Shown: positions 11,031 to 22,425, counted from the stretch's first letter. The stretch is DNA of 64,000 bases from Sinotaia quadrata (GCA_028829895.1 CM054179.1:110959375-111023374), one strand, 5' to 3'. Program-made: numbers and translations. The notes: generated by a model from the letters alone, not told the origin.

Positions 11031-12265
11031 AGTTTAGGGATCCCGATGAACTTTTTATTATAAAAAACTATGATAATTTTATTACATCTGTAAATTTCAG
11101 GGAATTAACGGCTGTTTATGCACGTTTCTAAAACTGACAGATTCTCGACATAAGGGAGATTACTCATGTTCGTGAAAAATTCCTGAAAGGCAGATGTCTA
11201 TGCCCTGACAGGCCATGGTGCATACGTAACGTAACTGAGATAAATGACGCATAAGTCATATTCTTGGTTGTTCTAAGTGGACTTAAAATGCAATCCCACA
11301 CTGCCACCCACCACCATCTGCTCTGATGCCCTTGCTAGATTAACTTTCCTGTATGAGTGCAAGAGGTACCAAGGGGAAGGAGGGGGGTAGTGATGTCATC
11401 GAATGGGATGAAATTACGGATATACTTACCTCCACTTACCCCTTGCTTCGCACGGTTTAACCCAGGGGTTGACACTTGCAGCAGCACGCTTTGTCAGCAT
11501 TCACAAAGTAGTTCCGTTTCTTCACTGATGTCAGTAAAAATAAAAGTTGCCATTTTTGACTTATCAAACTGAGGAAGTTGAACGGTTACGTCAGAGAATG
11601 ACATTTTCAATTTAACAAGCTGGGGGTGGGGGTATTGCTTTTGGTGACTGAATTACGTCAGTAACGTTGTCCTTCTCACTTTGAGGAAGTTTGATTGTTT
11701 CGTGAATTAGTTACGGTATTAAAATTGACGCACTGAAGACGAAATATCGTTCCGTCATTGAGTGACGTCAACAAGGTCTTATTTTTCACTGTATCACACA
11801 TCGCAGGGGAGGAGGGGGACGTAGCACCTATTTAGCGTTGTTCCGGAGTTAGTGATATCAATCAGGTAACGCAGGCACGAAGTAGTATGGTTACATGACT
11901 GGGTCATTAAGGTGTTATTTTCACTTAAACTCTCAGGAAGTAGCTGTACTGCCAGACAGCGACACGTCAGCATCGCATCAATAAGGTGTCAGTCTTGTGT
12001 CATACGAGGCACGAGGTGTCAAGAAATGGATCAGTCCGCAACCCTACATCAGAGCGTCCTGTCAAATGCTGTACGGATCAAAGCAAAATGCCGCTGCTTC
12101 TACATTGCTGAATTTTTGACATTCTTACTCAAACATTTTTAACAATAAAAAACCGAAATACGCATAGCTTATGGATGTTTAGGGGGGGGGGGGATTTTCG
12201 ATAATAAAGATCACTGAGTCATTGCCAGAAACACGCGCGTGCATGCGCACACAATCGTTCTCACT

Positions 12266-12268
<3 letters not shown>
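11031..12268. other. Non-coding; faint long-period repeats
   Basis: Between about 11500 and 11900 short phrases (AACTGAGGAAGTT, ACGTCAG, CACTTTGAGGAAGTTTGA) recur at about 100-120 bp, suggesting a decayed long-unit repeat. A TGACGTCA octamer lies at 11763-11770. Open frames at 11357 and 11912 show no domain or splice context. Confidence 0.35.

Positions 12269-12342
<74 letters not shown>
12269..12342. repeat. (AC)n microsatellite
   Basis: About 37 uninterrupted AC dinucleotides. Confidence 0.95.
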
Positions 12343-12344
<2 letters not shown>

Positions 12345-12637
12345 CTATCCGTCTATTTATTTCTCACAAATAGAAAATAGCACTTGCTTGCACGAATCTA
12401 TTATATAAATTATAAAATTTGTATTTGAACAGACTGGTTTTACCAAAGTTTGTCATCTGAATTTGTTGCTTTTTCAACAACAGACCTTTATCTCTGTCGT
12501 CATCAATAGTCAATGTATATAATTCTTCCCAGAATTTAATTTAGTGGCGTTTTGTTGGAATTATTTTATCTTTGCTAGTCTGCTGAAATATTCCGTGAAA
12601 TAGTGGGGTAGTTGTAGCTTAACAATGAAAATGTCTG
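12343..12637. other. AT-rich non-coding spacer
   Basis: No feature found. Confidence 0.4.
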
Positions 12638-13325
12638 ATATTAGTCTGTCTTGGTAAACTAAAAATATTTTAATTTCTTTCATATTAGTCTGTCTTGGTA
12701 AACTAAAAATATTTTAATTTCTTTCATATTAGTCTGTCTTGGTAAACTAAAAATATTTTAATTTCTTTCATATTAGTCTGTCTTGGTAAACTAAAAATAT
12801 TTTAATTTCTTTCATATTAGTGTGTCTTGGTAAACTAAAAATATTTTAATTTCTTTCATATTAGTCTGTCTTGGTAAACTAAAAAATATTTTAATTTCTT
12901 TCATATTAGTGTGTCTTGGTAAACTAAAAATATTTTAATTTCTTTCATATTAGTGTGTCTTGGTAAACTAAAAATATTTCAGTTTCTTTCATATTAGTCA
13001 GTCTTGGTAAACTAAAAATATTTCAATTTCTTTCATATTAGTGTGTCTTGGTAAACTAAAAATATTTCAATTTCTTTCATATTAGTGTGTCTTGGTAAAC
13101 TAAAAACATTTCAATTTCTTTCATATTAGTGTGTCTTGGTAAACTAAAAATATTTTAATTTCTTTCATATTAGTGTGTCTTGGTAAACTAAAAATATTTC
13201 AATTTCTTTCATATTAGTCAGTCTTGGTAAACTAAAAATATTTCAATTTCTTTCATATTAGTGTGTCTTGGTAAACTAAAAATATTTCAATTTCTTTCAT
13301 ATTAGTGTGTCTTGGTAAACTAAAA
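12638..13325. repeat. 44-bp minisatellite, about 15.5 copies
   Basis: TATTAGTCTGTCTTGGTAAA then CTAAAAATATTTTAATTTCTTTCA. Three variant types (TCTGT, TGTGT, TCAGT; TTTTAA or TTTCAA) form runs, which reveals the order of local duplications. It lies just downstream of the Ig gene's predicted 3' end. Confidence 0.95.
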
Positions 13326-13436
13326 CTTTTGAATTAACCGTTTTCTTCTTGTGAAATGCTTCAGTTTTGTGTTGTTATCGTTCCATTCACATATATTAAA
13401 ATTACCTTGTTCGACAATAAGTTAATCTTTCGTACT

Positions 13437-13442
13437 TTTATT
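13437..13442 (-). promoter_or_regulatory. Possible polyadenylation signal for the Ig gene
   Basis: AATAAA on the minus strand (within AATAATAAAAG), about 480 bp downstream of the TAG that ends the terminal exon. It is the first such hexamer I noticed on that strand. AT-rich sequence makes chance occurrence likely. Confidence 0.3.
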
Positions 13443-13922
13443 ATTATTAAGAATTTTAAGTGCCCGATTTTACATGATTCCAATATAAGTATGTGATGTA
13501 CTATAAGTCCACACTCAAAGGCCAAATTCTTTACTCTCAATTAACATTTTTAATGTAAACAGTTTTCCAACACGTATCATATATATGATTCTATTTAAGA
13601 AAAGATTTTTAAAAATTCGTGAGTAGATGAATGGGAAGGACAATTGTAACTTAACATTGAAAACGTCTGAGTCGTTATATTACTTCACAGATTTAAAAAA
13701 TATGTAAAGCTGTCTAGAAATAAAACCCCAACTAGTATTTGTCCGGTCAGCAGTATTGTTTTGTTGTACACTTCTTCCCTTTACAAAAATCAGTACGAGT
13801 CATTAAAAAAAAAAAAGAAATCTACATAATATTTGTCCACTAATCCCTTTATGAACGGATACAAATGTGCGAAGAAGACAGTTTTGTTTCCTTTTGTTTT
13901 GCACGTCAGCAGTCTTTGACTG

Positions 13923-14089
13923 CTATGATTTTGGTGTGAAAGTGGCAGCTAGGAGCCAGGTGATGATGACACAGCGCACGAGTGTTGTGATGACGGAATG
14001 ATAAGATTTTGGTGTGAGAAGGCCAGCTAGGAGGCAGGTGACGACGGCAGAATGACTCTGAGAACTACCCGCACTGTTCGAGGCTTCTG
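13923..14089 (-). CDS. Ig gene, terminal exon: linker and hydrophobic tail
   Basis: Acceptor on the minus strand is GTTGCTGTGTTCCAG with a good pyrimidine tract. Two bases complete a phase-1 codon, then 54 codons run to TAG. Visible order: a small polar stretch (EASNSAGSSQSHS) and then two hydrophobic stretches, AVVTCLLAGLL and VITTLVRCVIITWLLAATF, each followed by TPKS. The phase matches the phase-1 end of exon 21946-21620, so the join gives LLVQLPPP-EASNSAG. Small residues followed by a hydrophobic C-terminus with no basic tail are what a GPI-attachment signal looks like; a transmembrane tail is the alternative. The second hydrophobic stretch is an internal duplicate of the first (the DNA repeats with a period of about 75-80 bp). 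Exon call fairly good; GPI is inference. Confidence 0.6.
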
Positions 14090-14339
14090 CTGGAACACAG
14101 CAACAGCAATAATACTGGTTAGTACGGTAAAAATAAAACTGGTGATTAAAGTGATGGTTGTAGTGATAATTACGATGATAGTATTGATGTTAGTAGGTGG
14201 CGTGTGATAGATAAGTCAATGCTGCTGATGATGATAATTTGTGTGTTATAGTGGTGATGTGAATGATTAGTGATTTCATTGTGGTGGTAACATATTGATG
14301 ATGATAGTGACTCGTGGTGGTGGTTATGGCGATTATTAT
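14090..14339. other. Intron of the Ig gene, before the array
   Basis: Short spacer rich in GAT/GTT-like triplets, presumably eroded edge of the 57-bp array. Confidence 0.4.
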
Positions 14340-14952
14340 TATGATGGTGCTGATGATGATTGTGGATGTGATGGTGATGATCATGACAATGTTACCAGGG
14401 ATGGTGCTGATGATGATTGTGGATGTGATGGTGCTGATGATGATTGTGGATGTGATGGTGATGATCATGACAATGTTACCAGTGATGGTGCTGATGATGA
14501 TTGTGGATGTGATGGTGATGATCATGACAATGTTACCAGTGATGGTGCTGATGATGATTGTGGATGTGATGGTGATGATCATGACAATGTTACCAGTGAT
14601 GGTGCTGATGATGATTGTGGATGTGATGGTGATGATCATGACAATGTTACCAGTGATGGTGCTGATGATGATTGTGGATGTGATGGTGATGATCATGACA
14701 ATGTTACCAGTGATGGTGCTGATGATGATTGTGGATGTGATGGTGATGATCATGACAATGTTACCAGTGATGGTGCTGATGATGATTGTGGATGTGATGG
14801 TGATGATCATGACAATGTTACCAGTGATGGTGCTGATGATGATTGTGGATGTGATGGTGATGATCATGACAATGTTACCAGGGATGGTGCTGATGATGAT
14901 TGTGGATGTGATGGTGATGATCATGACAATGTTACCAGTGATGGTGCTGATG
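14340..14952. repeat. 57-bp minisatellite, about 10 copies, intronic
   Basis: ATGGTGCTGATGATGATTGT then GGATGTGATGGTGATGATCA and TGACAATGTTACCAGTG. Copies are almost identical; one short deletion variant (36 bp) lies at the left. Since 57 is a multiple of three and the unit lacks stops, 220-245-codon open frames appear on both strands at once. That pattern is diagnostic of repeat, not protein. It sits about 250 bp upstream of the terminal Ig exon, inside the last intron. Confidence 0.93.
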
Positions 14953-15904
14953 TTGAAACTGCTGCAGCTTCTAATGCGATGATAAACATGAAGATAATTT
15001 GAATTTTAAAAATCAACAGTATTGTTTGTTTTTTAGTTTACGAAGACGTAAAGCAGTATTCGTGTTTATTTTGAAACTGCAATTGCGTGGCTGTTTGGCT
15101 TTTTCTGTTGCAGCTGTAGGGCTCCATGGAATTCACACGCGGAATTTACCTCCAAAATATGGGCTTTAGATTTATAAAACATGCGACAGTGTTGTTGACG
15201 GGACGTTATGAAAGGGGTGGTACTCCAAATTACAGCAAGACGGGGGGTTGTTTTGTTTTGTTTAATGTTGTCACACCTAGCTACAATGAATTCACTTGCT
15301 AATCAAAATGGCAAATACAGTATACGTTTCATCATTTCGCTGACATGCTTTCAGTCTACGACAAGGTGGCTACCTGTGAATTATTGCTTAACATGACGCA
15401 CCAACAGAGCAGCGCTCGTCGCTTTTTAAAAAAAAAAAAGCAACTTGCGTGTGGTGTGTGTGTGCGTGTGTGTGTTTGTGGAGAAGAAAGAGATACATCA
15501 TTCGCATAGTTCTGTGTTGCTGTCTTATCTGTTCGCTATCTCTCTCCCCAACCGCCCTAAATGAGAACGTGAAAGGGATCATAGTAGACCACGGTTGGGT
15601 TACTCTTTAACTAGGTGATAAGTACATCAGAGTTGTCTCCCCTTGCATAATAACGTGAAATCATTATTTTGTTTAAATTCGGAAATGCTGCTTCGCGTCC
15701 AAAGATAACAACAACCAAATAAGAAATGGGGGAGTCGGCAATAGTTCAAGAGTAATTTGAAGTAGTGAAAACTACTTCCAAACTTTTGCTTGCATTTATA
15801 CAAGGTACTGTCGACCGTTGAAAATATATCGATACTAAAGGATATGTGCTACAAAAAACAAAAAAAAAAACAAAAAAATTAAATTTGTTTTGAACCGATA
15901 TTAC
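14953..15904. other. Intronic/intergenic, no certain feature
   Basis: Single-copy DNA with a CpG-containing patch at 15100-15420 and a short GT-rich patch at 15455-15480. At 15629-15648 lies AGAGTTGTCTCCCCTTGCAT, a phrase with partial relatives at 7224 (plus) and 33541 (minus). No exon is supported. Confidence 0.35.
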
Positions 15905-16096
15905 CATTTTATGGGGCAGTGTTTCATTAAACTGATTGAAGAACAAGAACATTTACTGGCAGTGTTTCATTAAACTGATTGAAGCACAAGAACATTTACT
16001 GGCAGTGTTTCATTAAACTGATTGAAGAACAAGAACATTTACTGGCAGTGTTTCATTAAACTGACTGAAGAACAAGAACATTTACTGGCAGTGGTT
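15905..16096. repeat. 43-bp minisatellite, 4 copies
   Basis: GGCAGTGTTTCATTAAACTG then ATTGAAGAACAAGAACATTTACT. Copies differ at two positions. Confidence 0.9.
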
Positions 16097-16470
16097 ACGA
16101 CTATTCTTCTCTGATGGTGACTAGGCGTAGTCAACTTGGTATTTATTGTCCTAGAAATTCTCGTGTAAAGTTTACTGCCGGCTTGGTATTAAATTAGATA
16201 TAATCTATTTCTCTTTTGAAGTTCTGGCGGAATAGAAGGCAGTCAGAAATACGCTTATCCTTCAAGAAAAAAAATTGCTACTTTAACAGAAGTGGTGATA
16301 CGTGAAGTGTTGGTGATTGCATAGAATACGTTAAGATCAAATATTGTCGTCATTTTATAAAATGTTGCAAAACTTCAAAATATCTTTTTAAAACTTACTT
16401 TTATTTCCTAGATACACATTTGAAATTTGCGTGTAAATAACTGCAATCTCTCTGTTATCGGCACAAAGTG
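16097..16470. other. Intronic, no feature
   Basis: AT-rich single-copy sequence; nothing recognised. Confidence 0.4.
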
Positions 16471-16526
16471 ACGATATCTATGACGATATCTATGACGATA
16501 TCTGTGACGATATCTATGACGATATC
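16471..16526. repeat. 12-bp repeat GACGATATCTAT, 4-5 copies
   Basis: Head-to-tail copies of GACGATATCTAT. The embedded GATATC is palindromic. Confidence 0.9.
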
Positions 16527-17250
16527 GACGCCCAGACTTACGGTCGGTGTTTTTAATGACATTCGCCTACAAAGTATGCGTTGTAAAGTACATCAAAACA
16601 GGGTTTAATTGTTCTTGAATTGTAGGACAGGATGAATTCCAGACATCACCTCTTCCGGATATCCTATACGCCTGTTAAACATTTTTACCTGACGTTTTAA
16701 CTGTCCGTGAATTTAAATACAAGTGTACCTGTTGAGAAACCATACTTTAAACTTTACGTGGTTTTACACTAAGTCTGTCACCTAGTAATTCTGGAGCTAA
16801 ACTTTGGCATTTGTTTTAGCACTAGAGTTTTATATAAACGCAATTTTGTAATACGTTAAAGGCGCTGTCGCCACGAAACGAATGAGAGAGTGCAGGAGTT
16901 ATTATGTACAGAGTAAACACTAGTGTTAAATTATGTCATGCTTAACTATTATTTCTAAATATCCATATGTTAAACTGTAAAGGTTTACACTTGTTTACTC
17001 TCTACGCTGATGTAACCAGTGAACCGTTTTGAGACATGGCGCCACTTATTTCCGTCTTGAACGTTGTTTTGGGTACGAAACCAGTCATGTTACCATGCAA
17101 CAGTTTTGCATGTGTACTGGTAATATTCAATCTAATGATTGTACAAAAATGTATTTCCACTTGACTTTTTATTGTTTAATGAGTGTATGAATGAATATAT
17201 ACAGAAATGAGTGAAATACATTTCGCCTTTAAGGGTCCTTAACATTAGAA
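16527..17250. other. Intronic, no certain feature
   Basis: GTAGGACAGGATGAATTCCAGA at about 16622-16643 resembles GTAGGACAGGGCTGCATTCCAGA at about 6920, so this may be a small dispersed repeat. No exon is seen. Confidence 0.35.
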
Positions 17251-17765
17251 TCATGTTAGAGAAAGTATCATGTTAAAGAAACATTTAGTACTAAGTTAAG
17301 GAATCTTTTAGTATAAGTTAAGGAATCTTTTAGTACAAAGTTAAGGAATCTTTTAGTACAAAGTTAAGGAATCTTTTAGTACTAAGTTAAGGAATCTTTT
17401 AGTACTAAGTTAAGGAATCTTTTAGTACTCGAGTTAAGAAAACATCTCGTACTGAGTTATGAACATTTAAGTCCTGGATTAAGGAATTTTTGTGGTACTT
17501 TCGTTAAGAACAGTTTTAGTACTGAAGTTAAGAAATCTTTTTAGTTCTGAACTTTTGAACTGAGTTAAGGAACTTTCAGTTCTGGAGCTAAAGAATCTTT
17601 AAAACGTGAGTTACGAAACCTTACAGTAATGGGTTAAGAAACATTGCAATACTGGGTTAAAAAAACAAAAAAACTTTTCAGTACTAAATTAAAGAAGCTC
17701 AAAAACCACTAGGTTCTGGAGTTAAAGAATCTTTTAGCACTGGGTTGTGGAAACTTTATTATAGA
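17251..17765. repeat. 24-bp minisatellite, well ordered in the centre
   Basis: AAGTTAAGGAATCTTTTAGT plus ACTA/ACA. Copies from 17290 to 17430 are near-perfect; further right they decay gradually (GAGTTAAGAAACATCTCG, TGGGTTAAGAAACATTGC). Confidence 0.85.
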
Positions 17766-18085
17766 TTACAAGAACAATGAACTCAGAACTCATTATTTGT
17801 GTGCGCTATATTAATATACCTCGTTGTCTGGATCATTGCTGCTTCATTCTATTAATTTTATTAATTATTTATTCATAGCACGTATTTATGTATTTAATCG
17901 TTGTTCAATTATTCTCTTAGTCATTCGGAGATCGATTACTAACTCAAGCAGTAAATCCGTCAGTCAATCAACTTTTTCATTCACTTAATTACTAAATTAG
18001 TCATTTAAGTTAATTAATCAATCAGTCATTAATTAATTGATTTCTCAGTGGAGCAATCATTAAATCGCTCAATCAACCAATCATC
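17766..18085. other. AT-rich, TTAATCAATCA-like simple sequence
   Basis: Low-complexity TTAATT/AATCA words; no gene. Confidence 0.4.
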
Positions 18086-18385
18086 GCCCATTTAAAAGAA
18101 AACGTATTAAACTGTACTGAGACAATCACAAACAAATCGCTTTACCCATTTAAAAGAAAACGTATTAAACTGCACTGAGACAATCACAAACAAATCGCTT
18201 TACCCATTTAAAAGAAAACGTATTAAACTGCACTGAGACAATCACAAACAAATCGCTTTACCCATTTAAAAGAAAACGTATTAAACTGCACTGAGACAAT
18301 CACAAACAAATCGCTTTACCCATTTAAAAGAAAACGTATTAAACTGCACTGAGACAATCACAAACAAATCGCTTTACCCATTTCA
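18086..18385. repeat. 58-bp minisatellite, 5 copies
   Basis: CCCATTTAAAAGAAAACGTA then TTAAACTGCACTGAGACAAT and CACAAACAAATCGCTTTA. Copies are identical except for one base in the first. Confidence 0.93.
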
Positions 18386-18654
18386 ATTCTTTGCACGGGA
18401 CAGTTGGCACTCCGGCAGTCCGTTGCCTTCTCTAGTGACGTCACCACCACCACCTCAACGGCTAAACGATAATAATAATGTTCGCATGCGTTACTGTCGT
18501 CATCACAGTCACCCATATTACACCAAGATCGATTGTTTAAATGTATACTCTATTTCATTTGAATGGATAATTCAAACAGAAGAGCTGCTCAGCTTTATGT
18601 GCTGCCTGACTACGTAATCGTGTTACTGCTAAGCGCTATCAAACTTTGTACGAG
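18386..18654. other. Single-copy spacer
   Basis: Contains TGACGTCA at 18436-18443. No exon is supported. Confidence 0.35.
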
Positions 18655-18870
18655 AATCTTCAATATTTCTAACGTCAACAGCAAAACTAAGAAAAGTGAC
18701 AATAAAGTAAAATAAGTATTAAAATAAGATAAAAGTATATACATTTCATATATTAAAACTTTCATATATAAAATCTTTAATATTTCTAACGTCAACAGCA
18801 AAACTAAGAAAAGTGACAATAAAGTAAAATAAGTATTTAATAAGATAAAAGTATATACATTATATATATA
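18655..18870. repeat. Tandem duplication, about 115 bp x 2
   Basis: AATATTTCTAACGTCAACAG, AAAACTAAGAAAAGTGACAA and TAAAGTAAAATAAGTATT occur at 18661 and again at 18779, each followed by AAGATAAAAGTATATACAT. Only a small indel distinguishes them. Confidence 0.85.
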
Positions 18871-18922
18871 TATAAAACTTAATGCTGAGCTACTCTGGAT
18901 TCCAATCACATTTCCTCTACTC

Positions 18923-19104
<182 letters not shown>

Positions 19105-20154
19105 TTAAACCTTAACACATATTGTGCTTATAACAAGGATTATACCTTATGCTCAAAACAAGTAAAATTTGCACTCAAGCACACTACACAGACTTACAGT
19201 CTTGCAGCTGTGTGCCTAAATATACGCACACACTCATATCCATTACACTCTTAAATAAATATGCTTATTCAGCACGAAAGTAGTAAGTGTAAGTAATTAT
19301 GTAAAATTCCAATTTTAATTGAGTTAGTTTATTTATATCTACATGGTCATTAAGTACACATTATTAATAATGGTGAATGTACTGACATTTGACACATATT
19401 TCAAACAATTGTGTTTTACTGTTCATTAAAGATAATAACTGTTAATTTTAAGTCCGACTATTCGATTACTCCCCCTTTTTTATCATTTTAAAATTAATTT
19501 TTCTTTCAAATGATTTCTGCATGAAGCTATATATTTTTAGGAGTGCATTGTCATGGAATTGAGAATTCCCTCTATTACAATTATTACAATCATTTGCTAT
19601 GAATGGCTGCCAAAATTGAATTTGTGAGTGTGGTTACAGGTGTACCGGGAGTTATCATTAGGTCAGGCAATCATAAAGCATGGAATGTAAAGACCTGGTG
19701 GCGGGTGCACACAACAAAAGAGATGCCAGTAGAAAACAATGGGGTGGATGTGGACTGGTGCCCGTGTGTCAGCAAGGCCACGTTCACCGACAGGAAGGAT
19801 TATTAGGAGAATCTGAGGTCGCAGAGAAAAAAGAACTGTGGAAGACACCAAGAGTTCTGAGAAAAAAAAATCACCGAAGTCCGATCTAAGCAAATACGAA
19901 AGACAGTTATAAATGACCAACACTTGTTAGCACCTCGTGAAATAGTCACATGACCGAAATAACGACAAGGACTGTGACGGTTAGTTGTGTCACTTCAGAA
20001 CTGCAACGAGATAACGTCAAGGTTAAAAGGTTGGCGGTTGATTGTTCCAAAAGTCTGCAGTTAGAAAGAGATGCATTTTTAACTCTCTTATTATCACATA
20101 GGCATTAGTGCTTGTGAAGCTCAGAGGTAAATATATTTCCTCCTACAGTATATA
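19105..20154. other. Intronic; one less AT-rich patch at 19600-19890
   Basis: At 19600-19890 composition shifts toward GC. On minus an excellent acceptor (GATTTTTTTTTCTCAG, about 19862) precedes about 170 bp that is open in the phase-1 frame, but it shows no Ig landmarks and ends at a weak CAG/GTCTTT. On plus a 67-codon frame begins MAAKIEFVSVVTG. I recognise neither and do not call an exon. Confidence 0.3.
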
Positions 20155-20315
20155 TATAATAATCATGTCCTGATATTGAATATAATAATCATGTCCTGAT
20201 ATTGAATATAATAATCATGTCCTGATATTGAATATAATAATCATTTCTTGATATTGAATATAATAATCATGTCCTGATATTGAATATAATAATCATGTCC
20301 TGATATTGAATATAA
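20155..20315. repeat. 26-bp minisatellite, 6 copies
   Basis: AATAATCATGTCCTGATATT plus GAATAT, one copy with TTTCTTG in place of TGTCCTG. Confidence 0.92.
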
Positions 20316-20754
20316 TGTAGTTGTAGTTAAAACGAAATGTATTACGAAGCGATTTTTTTATATTGATGAACTCAAGAAAAGGTAAGAAGAATAAATAATT
20401 ATTAACCTGTATTTTCTTCATACTGGTGAGAAAGGTGAATTATCATTTACTTGTGATTTCTTTATAGTTACTGGCGCGAAGGATGAAGGTAAGATGTATT
20501 TAGTACTAGTTTCATTATAAATTCTGACTCAAGACTTACGGGAACTCACGCAAGGTTAGAGGTGAGAGAAATGTTTTGATGCTTGGAGTAAATTCCAAAT
20601 TTAAATAAATTTCAGTACTTGGAAAAATTTCCATTTGTGGAGATATTTTGGAACTGATCATCCAAGGGTTTTGAGAAATAAACTGCAAGTGGTCTTAGGA
20701 GGACCGGTACTGAGAAAAGACAATGAGAAAAGGAAACGTATAAACTTATGGTAA
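20316..20754. other. Intronic, no feature
   Basis: AT-rich, with vague repetition of GTGAGAAAGGTGAA-like words; nothing callable. Confidence 0.35.
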
Positions 20755-20910
20755 CTTGGCGTTACCGTTTATATAGGAGACACAGTCATGTCGTTACCGT
20801 TTATAGAGACACAGTCATGGCGTTACCGTTTATATAGGAATCACAGTCATGGCGTTACCGTTTATAAAGGAGACACAGTCATGGCATTACCGTTTATAGA
20901 GGAGACAGTC
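20755..20910. repeat. Minisatellite, unit about 32 bp, 5 copies
   Basis: GGCGTTACCGTTTATATAGG plus AGACACAGTCAT. Copies vary by 2-4 bp indels around TATATAGGA. Confidence 0.85.
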
Positions 20911-21245
20911 ACTGAAGGAAAGCTACAGATGTTAATTCAAATACGTTAATTTTGTTGCAGGCTGTTAGAACAACAAACAATGTTTTGATACTAAAGAGAT
21001 TAACTCCGAAAAATAATTTAGTATCTATTTGGTCAGCGGACTTTTTGTGACCATTTGAGTGAAAGACAGCTGAAAGCGGGGAAGGGATTACTTTAACTCC
21101 ATCCTATAGTGGTCTATGTCAATGACCAATTCCTGTAACTTGGTTTCATTAATTCCTGATAGACCTATGCTGTCCATGCCAATGTAATAATTGTAATTAA
21201 ATTTTAATGTATTTTTATTTATATATTTCTCTATATTTTTGTTAA

Positions 21246-21250
<5 letters not shown>
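20911..21250. other. Intronic, no feature
   Basis: Nothing recognised. Confidence 0.35.

Positions 21251-21325
<75 letters not shown>
21251..21325. repeat. (TG)n microsatellite
   Basis: About 37 uninterrupted TG dinucleotides within the last large intron of the Ig gene, about 300 bp downstream of exon 21946-21620. Confidence 0.95.
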
Positions 21326-21327
<2 letters not shown>

Positions 21328-21619
21328 ATGTTTCTGCATTGTCGCGCGCAAGTGTTTAATAATTAGTACTGCCCTAGATATCCAGTTGGGGTAAGAAAAC
21401 ATACGCTTTAGACAGAGACCCCAGGGGAATTTCTCGAACGTGCACGCACGCACACAAACACACATGCAAAACACCTGCACACGCTCACAAAACAAATGTG
21501 CGCACACAACAAACACACATATGTATACACGCCCGTTTGTGTGCTCACACAACAAACAAAATCTTGTGACACAAACACGTCAACAGCGAAGTAAAATATA
21601 TAATGTTCAAACTACTCAC

Positions 21620-21946
21620 GGGGAGGTAACTGTACTAGCAGTTCTGCGAAAAGGCCTTCGTCGTTCACGCGCCCTGGCAACGCACACCGATACGAGGTTC
21701 CGTCTAACTCTGACGTCACCACGATTCGAACAGCGCGCCGCAAAGTCGTACGACAACCTTCTGTTTCGTAGTATTCAGCCTCACCTTGACCCTCCGCAAT
21801 CTGGAAATTGTGCGAGCGGGGAGACTTCCAGTACCACAGAAATTCCTGGGGAGGCAATCCGGCATCCGCCTGGCAAAATATTGTGTAGGTGGCGTTAGCA
21901 GTCCACGTCTCGTGTACGTAGGTCACCAAAGGAGGTCCGGGTGAGT
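21620..21946 (-). CDS. Ig gene, complete Ig-like domain exon
   Basis: Encodes one whole Ig-like domain of 108 full codons, flanked by phase-1 introns as is usual for Ig modules. Acceptor is TTTACTACCAG; donor is CCTCCCC/GTGAGT. Landmarks (exon residue numbers): Cys24 (IFCQAD), Trp37 (EFLWYW), Asp81-Gly-Thr-Ser-Tyr85-Arg-Cys87 (the usual D.G.Y.C of the F strand), and a G-strand LFAELLVQLPP. Asn17-Ala-Thr is a potential glycosylation site, and an extra Cys64 is unpaired in the standard fold. Acts presumably outside the cell as a binding module; ligand unknown. The domain is clearly IgSF; the subfamily is not recognised. The acceptor region is duplicated upstream (see 21931-22028). Confidence 0.85.
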
Positions 21947-22028
21947 CTGGTAGTAAAATATAAAAAGTTAGGACAAAAAGGAGGTCCGGGTGAGTCTGAT
22001 AGTAAAATATAAAAAGTTAGGACAAAAA
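21931..22028. repeat. 49-bp tandem duplication across a splice acceptor
   Basis: GGAGGTCCGGGTGAGTCTGG and the following 29 bp (TAGTAAAATATAAAAAGTTA...) occur twice head to tail, at 21931 and 21980. The unit includes the first 16 coding bases of exon 21946-21620 and its acceptor. In the distal copy the minus-strand acceptor reads CTATCAG. Using it would add 49 nt and shift the frame. Confidence 0.92.
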
Positions 22029-22139
22029 GGGAATCATCTTAGGCCGGCAGCGCTTCCCCAAATTTTACCAGGCGTAATAGAGTATACGTATGACGCATTT
22101 CAAGTGAATGTGCACATGACGTCGGAATCTTAATGAGTG
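22029..22139. other. Intron 2 of the Ig gene, left part
   Basis: Nothing recognised. Confidence 0.4.
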
Positions 22140-22425
22140 AGAGAGAATTGACAGTAATTGTAACTAATTGACACTAAATGTAACTAATTGACATTAATTG
22201 TAAAAAAAAAAAAAGAATCGACACCGATTGTAACTAATTACTGACACTAATTGTAACTAATTGACATTAATTGTAAAGAATTGACACTAATTGTAACTAA
22301 TTACTGGCACTAATTGTAACTAATTACTGACACTAATTGTAACTAATTGACATTAATTGTAAAGAATAATAATTGTAACTAATTGACATTAATTGTAAAG
22401 AATTGACACTAGCTGTAACTAATAG
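22140..22425. repeat. AATTGACACTAATTGTAACT repeats
   Basis: Units of 19-24 bp, alternating ATTGACACTAATTGTAACTA and ATTGACATTAATTGTAAAGA in an irregular higher-order pattern; interrupted once by an A13 tract. Confidence 0.85.

Noticed and set aside
14190..15002. Open frames of 222-244 codons on both strands
   Set aside because: Entirely produced by the 57-bp repeat (19 codons per unit); simultaneous openness in several frames and absence of any non-repeat sequence argue against a protein.
19663..19923. Minus-strand exon with excellent acceptor in the last intron
   Set aside because: It would fit phase 1 to 1, but the donor is poor and there are no Ig cysteines or tryptophan; kept only as a note in the region entry.
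21088..21555. 155-codon minus frame with His-Thr repeats
   Set aside because: It crosses the (TG)n tract; both flanks are different unrelated sequence without splice context.
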